From NCBI GenBank assembly GCA_043778205.1, contig JAYWGO010000075.1, forward strand, positions 1 through 64,000: a DNA stretch of 64,000 nt. The letters are read 5' to 3'. Below, one piece after another: positions 61,012 through 64,000 of this stretch. Position numbers and translations under genes: made by a program. The stretch's first letter is position 1. Each line of letters opens with the position of its first letter. Source of the DNA: JAAFIP01 sp043778205. GTDB lineage: Bacteria; Pseudomonadota; Gammaproteobacteria; Burkholderiales; Burkholderiaceae_C. The notes beneath the pieces are model-generated. The model had not been told where the DNA came from, did no database searches, and worked only from the letters and a program-made list of their open reading frames with translations.

Positions 61012-61377
61012 GTGAAAATAGCTGCCGATATTTTGGTTGGACTGATCGCTCTTTTGCACGTTTACATTCTGGTGCTGGAAATGTTCTTGTGGGATAAACC
61101 CAGAGGCATGAAGGCCTTTGGTAATACCCAACAAGCCGCCACTGCGACCAAAGTTTTGGCGGCAAACCAAGGGCTGTACAACGGCTTCTTGGCTGCTGGG
61201 TTGTTGGTAGGTTTGTGGATGGGTGATGCGGGGCTGGCGTTCAAGGTTTTCTTTTTGCTTTGCGTTGCTATTGCGGGTTTGTATGGTGCAGCCACAGCGG
61301 CAAAGAAAATTCTGTTCATTCAAACCGTGCCCGCAGCCATCGCGTTGTTGGTGCTATGGGCCTCACTGGCCAAATAA
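61012..61377 (+). CDS. DUF1304-family small membrane protein
   Basis: This encodes 121 residues from GTG 61012, which has AAGGA nine bases upstream; the ORF from 60865 overlaps the FadB-like gene. Four hydrophobic segments are present. Conserved blocks are LHVYILVLEMFLWDKPRG, then LAANQGLYNGFLAAGLLVG and KVFFLLCVAIAGLYGAAT. DUF1304 proteins have no established role. Its place between the FadB-like gene and the thiolase suggests a link to acyl-CoA metabolism, but this is not shown. Confidence 0.87.
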   Translation: MKIAADILVGLIALLHVYILVLEMFLWDKPRGMKAFGNTQQAATATKVLAANQGLYNGFLAAGLLVGLWMGDAGLAFKVFFLLCVAIAGLYGAATAAKKILFIQTVPAAIALLVLWASLAK

Positions 61378-61407
61378 ATTGTTTAATAAATTCTTGGAGT
61401 ATTTTTT

Positions 61408-62583
61408 ATGACTTCCGCCGTAATCGTTTCTACCGCCCGCACGCCCCTGGCCAAAAGCTGGAAGGGTGCTTTCAACATGACCCACGGCGCAACACTGGGT
61501 GGCCATGCAGTTAAACACGCTATCCAACGCGCAGGCATAGATGCTGCCGAGGTAGACGACGTGATCATGGGCTGTGCTAACCCCGAAGGTGCCACCGGTG
61601 CCAACATCGCCCGCCAAATTGCAGTGATGGCCGATTGCCCCATCACCACATCAGGTATGACAGTCAACCGCTTTTGCTCATCGGGCCTGCAAACCATTGC
61701 ACTGGCTGCGCAGCGCATCATTGCGGGTGAGGGCGACGTGTATGTGGCCGGCGGTGTAGAAAGCATTAGCTGCGTGCAGCAAGAGATGAACCAGCACATG
61801 CTGGCCGACCCAGCCTTGGCCAAGAAAAAACCCGAAATCTACTGGAACATGCTGCAAACCGCAGAGCAGGTAGCCAAGCGCTACAGCATCACCCGCGACG
61901 CAATGGACCACTATGGCGCGCGCAGCCAGCAGCGCGCCACAGCAGCGCTGGCCGCTGGCCTGTTCGATGCCGAAATTGCGCCGATTACTGTGAAGGCAGG
62001 CGTGGCAGACAAAGTAATGGGCTTGATGACCAAAGAAGTCACCATCTCCAAAGACGAAGGTATCCGCGACGGCACTACTTTTGAAGGCATCACAGGTCTG
62101 CGTTCAGCCTTACCTGGTGGTTTGATTTCTGCTGGCAATGCCAGCCAGTTTTCGGACGGTGCGGGTGCTTGCGTGGTGATGAGCGAAGAGCTGGCTGCCA
62201 AGCGCGGTCTCAAGCCGCTAGGCCGCTTTCTAGGTTTTGCCGTAGCAGGCTGTGAGCCTGACGAAATGGGCATTGGCCCCGTGTTTGCTATTCCCAAGGT
62301 GCTCAAGCGCTTGGGTTTGAAGGTCAGTGATATTGATTTGTGGGAACTCAACGAGGCCTTCGCGGTGCAGGTGATCTACTGCCGCGACAAGCTGGGTATT
62401 CCTGATGACAAGCTTAACGTCAATGGTGGCGCTATTGCAGTAGGCCACCCCTATGGCGTGAGTGGCCAGCGCCTGACAGGCCACGCCCTCATCGAAGGCA
62501 AACGCCGTGGTGCCAAGCGCGTGTGCGTGACGATGTGCATTGGTGGCGGCATGGGCGCTGCGGGTGTGTTTGAGGTGCTCTAA
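61408..62583 (+). CDS. acetyl-CoA acyltransferase (thiolase)
   Basis: This encodes 391 residues. The acyl-accepting Cys is C90 in NRFCSSGLQT, the His is in GGAIAVGHPYGVSGQR near 350, and the second Cys is in MCIGGGMGAAG near 380. The usual GHPIGASG reads GHPYGVSG here. It is the thiolytic step of beta-oxidation. The TAA is followed by a strong terminator. Confidence 0.94.
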   Translation: MTSAVIVSTARTPLAKSWKGAFNMTHGATLGGHAVKHAIQRAGIDAAEVDDVIMGCANPEGATGANIARQIAVMADCPITTSGMTVNRFCSSGLQTIALAAQRIIAGEGDVYVAGGVESISCVQQEMNQHMLADPALAKKKPEIYWNMLQTAEQVAKRYSITRDAMDHYGARSQQRATAALAAGLFDAEIAPITVKAGVADKVMGLMTKEVTISKDEGIRDGTTFEGITGLRSALPGGLISAGNASQFSDGAGACVVMSEELAAKRGLKPLGRFLGFAVAGCEPDEMGIGPVFAIPKVLKRLGLKVSDIDLWELNEAFAVQVIYCRDKLGIPDDKLNVNGGAIAVGHPYGVSGQRLTGHALIEGKRRGAKRVCVTMCIGGGMGAAGVFEVL

Positions 62584-62606
62584 ACACCCCGTGTTCTGTT
62601 ACCAGG

Positions 62607-62644
62607 TGGGGCTCTGAACGGCAAAGTTTAGAGCCCCATTTTTA
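62607..62644 (+). terminator. rho-independent terminator after the thiolase gene
   Basis: GGGGCTCT at 62608-62615 and AGAGCCCC at 62630-62637 form a perfect stem, followed by ATTTTTA. It ends the FadB-DUF1304-thiolase transcript 25 bp after the thiolase stop. Confidence 0.85.
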
Positions 62645-62665
62645 CTGGATTGGAGATATTTGAAA

Positions 62666-64000
62666 ATGGCTTTGCGAACAACGCTTGATTTTTTGCTGTA
62701 TGACTGGTTGGTCGTAAATTCGCTGAGCAGTCGCGCCCGGTTTGCTGACCATTCGCGCGAGACCTTTGATGCGGTGCTGGACACCTGCGAGCGCATCGCG
62801 CGTGAAAAGTATGCGCCTTTTAACCGGCTGGTTGACACGCAAGAGCCGCATTTTGACGGTGAAAAGGTGGTCTTGCCGCAGGCTACCCATGACGCGCACA
62901 AGGCTTACGTAGAGTCGGGCATGCTGGCGGCTGCGCAAGACTACGCACTGGGCGGTATGCAGCTGCCTTATGTGCTGGACGCTGCGGCGAACAGCTTTTT
63001 TGCGGTGGCATCGATTTCTATCAGCTCGAACTTGCTGACCACCGGCAATGCCAATTGCATTATGGCTACCGGCACGCAGATGCAAAAAGACGTGTTTGCA
63101 GCCAATGAATTTAATGGGCGTTGGGCAGGCACGATGTGTTTGTCTGAGCCGCAGGCTGGCTCGTCGTTGAGCGATGTAGCGACCAAGGCGTTGCCAGACG
63201 GCGAAGATTTTGAAAGCGACCCGCTAGGCCCGCGCTACCGCCTGCGCGGCAACAAAATGTGGATATCCAGCGGCGAGCATGAGCTGACGGAGAACATTGT
63301 TCACCTTGTGTTGGCAAAAATTCCTGGTCCGGACGGCAAACTGATTGCGGGTACGCGCGGCATTTCGTTGTTCATCGTGCCTAAAAAATTGGTCAACCCA
63401 AAGGGCGAGCTAACCGGCGTGCGCAACGATGTCGCGCTGGCGGGCTTAAACCACAAGCTAGGCTGGCGCGGTACCACCAACACCTTGCTGAACTTTGGTG
63501 AGGGTAAGTTTCCGGTAGGGGATGCGGGCCCGTTCGGCCATGGCGCAGGCGGCCCATTCGGCAACGGCGCAGGCGCCGTGGGCTATCTAGTAGGCCAGCC
63601 TGGCGAAGGCCTCAAATGCATGTTCCATATGATGAACGAGGCCCGCATTGGCATTGGCATGGCGGCCACTATGCTGGGGCTGGCAGGCTATTACGCATCA
63701 CTAGACTATGCTAAAAATCGCCCACAGGGCAGGCTGATGGCCAATCCCAAAGAGGGCAAAAGCGCTGGTAAAGATGCGGCCGCACCGCAGGTACGCTTGA
63801 TCGAACATGCCGATATCAAGCGCATGCTGCTGGCGCAAAAGTCGATTTGCGAAGGTGCGCTGGCACTGCAGCTGTACTGCGCACGCTTGGTGGACGAGCA
63901 GCATACCGGCGAGCCACAGGCTGCCGACGAAGCCCGCCTGTTGCTAGAAGTGCTGACGCCGATAGCCAAAAGCTGGCCCAGTGAAAACTGCTTGGAAGCT
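62666..64000 (+). CDS. acyl-CoA dehydrogenase, DmdC-like (3' end outside the window)
   Basis: This encodes at least 445 residues from ATG 62666. Blocks are YALGGMQLPYVLDAAAN, MCLSEPQAGSSLSDV, GNKMWISSGEHELTENI, GLNHKLGWRGTTNTLLNFGEG, and MNEARIGIGMAATMLGLAGY. The whole pattern is that of the large (about 600-residue) acyl-CoA dehydrogenases related to 3-methylmercaptopropionyl-CoA dehydrogenase. A Gly-rich insertion at about 288-303 arises from two 24-base units. No stop is reached before 64000. Confidence 0.92.
   Translation, partial: MALRTTLDFLLYDWLVVNSLSSRARFADHSRETFDAVLDTCERIAREKYAPFNRLVDTQEPHFDGEKVVLPQATHDAHKAYVESGMLAAAQDYALGGMQLPYVLDAAANSFFAVASISISSNLLTTGNANCIMATGTQMQKDVFAANEFNGRWAGTMCLSEPQAGSSLSDVATKALPDGEDFESDPLGPRYRLRGNKMWISSGEHELTENIVHLVLAKIPGPDGKLIAGTRGISLFIVPKKLVNPKGELTGVRNDVALAGLNHKLGWRGTTNTLLNFGEGKFPVGDAGPFGHGAGGPFGNGAGAVGYLVGQPGEGLKCMFHMMNEARIGIGMAATMLGLAGYYASLDYAKNRPQGRLMANPKEGKSAGKDAAAPQVRLIEHADIKRMLLAQKSICEGALALQLYCARLVDEQHTGEPQAADEARLLLEVLTPIAKSWPSENCLEA
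63527..63574 (+). repeat. 24-bp tandem repeat inside the acyl-CoA dehydrogenase gene
   Basis: Two in-frame 24-base units encode GPFGHGAG and GPFGNGAG. They are identical apart from four bases and lie in the loop before AVGYLVGQPGEGL, where other family members have a short Gly linker. Confidence 0.8.

Noticed and set aside
1..64000. CRISPR arrays, tRNA or rRNA genes, integron attC sites
   Set aside because: No regularly spaced direct repeats of CRISPR length, no cloverleaf and no rRNA-like stretch were seen. The yciH array lacks attC-like hairpins and an integrase, so it is not called an integron.

Overview
The window looks like chromosome from a betaproteobacterium of the order Burkholderiales, most likely family Comamonadaceae. 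This rests on three things seen here: a protocatechuate 4,5-cleavage (pmd/lig) operon in a Comamonas-like gene order, several livKHMGF/beta-oxidation genes typical of that family, and at least nine copies of a short palindromic intergenic repeat. No rRNA, tRNA or CRISPR array was recognised. Assignment below family level is not possible from sequence reading alone.

Region 1 (1-8.25 kb) is accessory DNA. It opens with a probable insertion-sequence end and the C-terminal stump of a Mod-type DNA methyltransferase. A translationally coupled pair of unknown genes follows, then a helicase with an N-terminal RelE/ParE-like domain. Next comes an unusual array: one intact yciH/SUI1 gene and three decayed copies (frameshifted, internally deleted, and a 3' remnant), all in the same orientation. 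They alternate with cargo: a reverse-order PIN toxin/antitoxin pair, a RhuM-family gene and an SGNH hydrolase. Three of the copies carry the same palindromic repeat just downstream. This looks like a stepwise insertion or duplication hotspot and is the best candidate for an undescribed system here.

Region 2 (8.25-36.7 kb) is mostly core and metabolic. It holds a flavin-oxidase-like protein, a PaaG/PaaH-like pair, a FimV-like protein, an MFS transporter and a hydroxyacid dehydrogenase. A histidine kinase stands divergent from a response regulator-adenylate cyclase-Ser/Thr kinase fusion, with only 40 bp between them. Then come EptA, molybdenum cofactor genes (moeA, moaA, mobA) with a periplasmic glutathione peroxidase between them, a nitronate monooxygenase and amidase pair, and a LuxR-type regulator. 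A neutral-lipid cluster (wax ester synthase/DGAT, alpha/beta hydrolase, SDR) and a divergent cupin/AraC pair follow. One palindromic repeat sits inside moeA and is translated in frame.

Region 3 (36.7-43.8 kb) is a LysR regulator divergent from a seven-gene operon that converts protocatechuate by meta (4,5) cleavage to pyruvate and oxaloacetate: galD-ligJ-ligK-ligI-ligA-ligB-ligC. There is no transporter gene in the operon.

Region 4 (43.8-51.5 kb) has a multidomain secreted nuclease, an N-formylglutamate amidohydrolase-like gene, a parvulin PPIase, YciB-BolA, MsrB and SelO.

Region 5 (51.6 kb to the end) is an acyl-CoA catabolic locus: acyl-CoA ligase, a complete Liv-type ABC importer with unusual nucleotide-binding motifs, a FadB-like bifunctional enzyme, a DUF1304 membrane protein, a thiolase and an acyl-CoA dehydrogenase that runs off the window.
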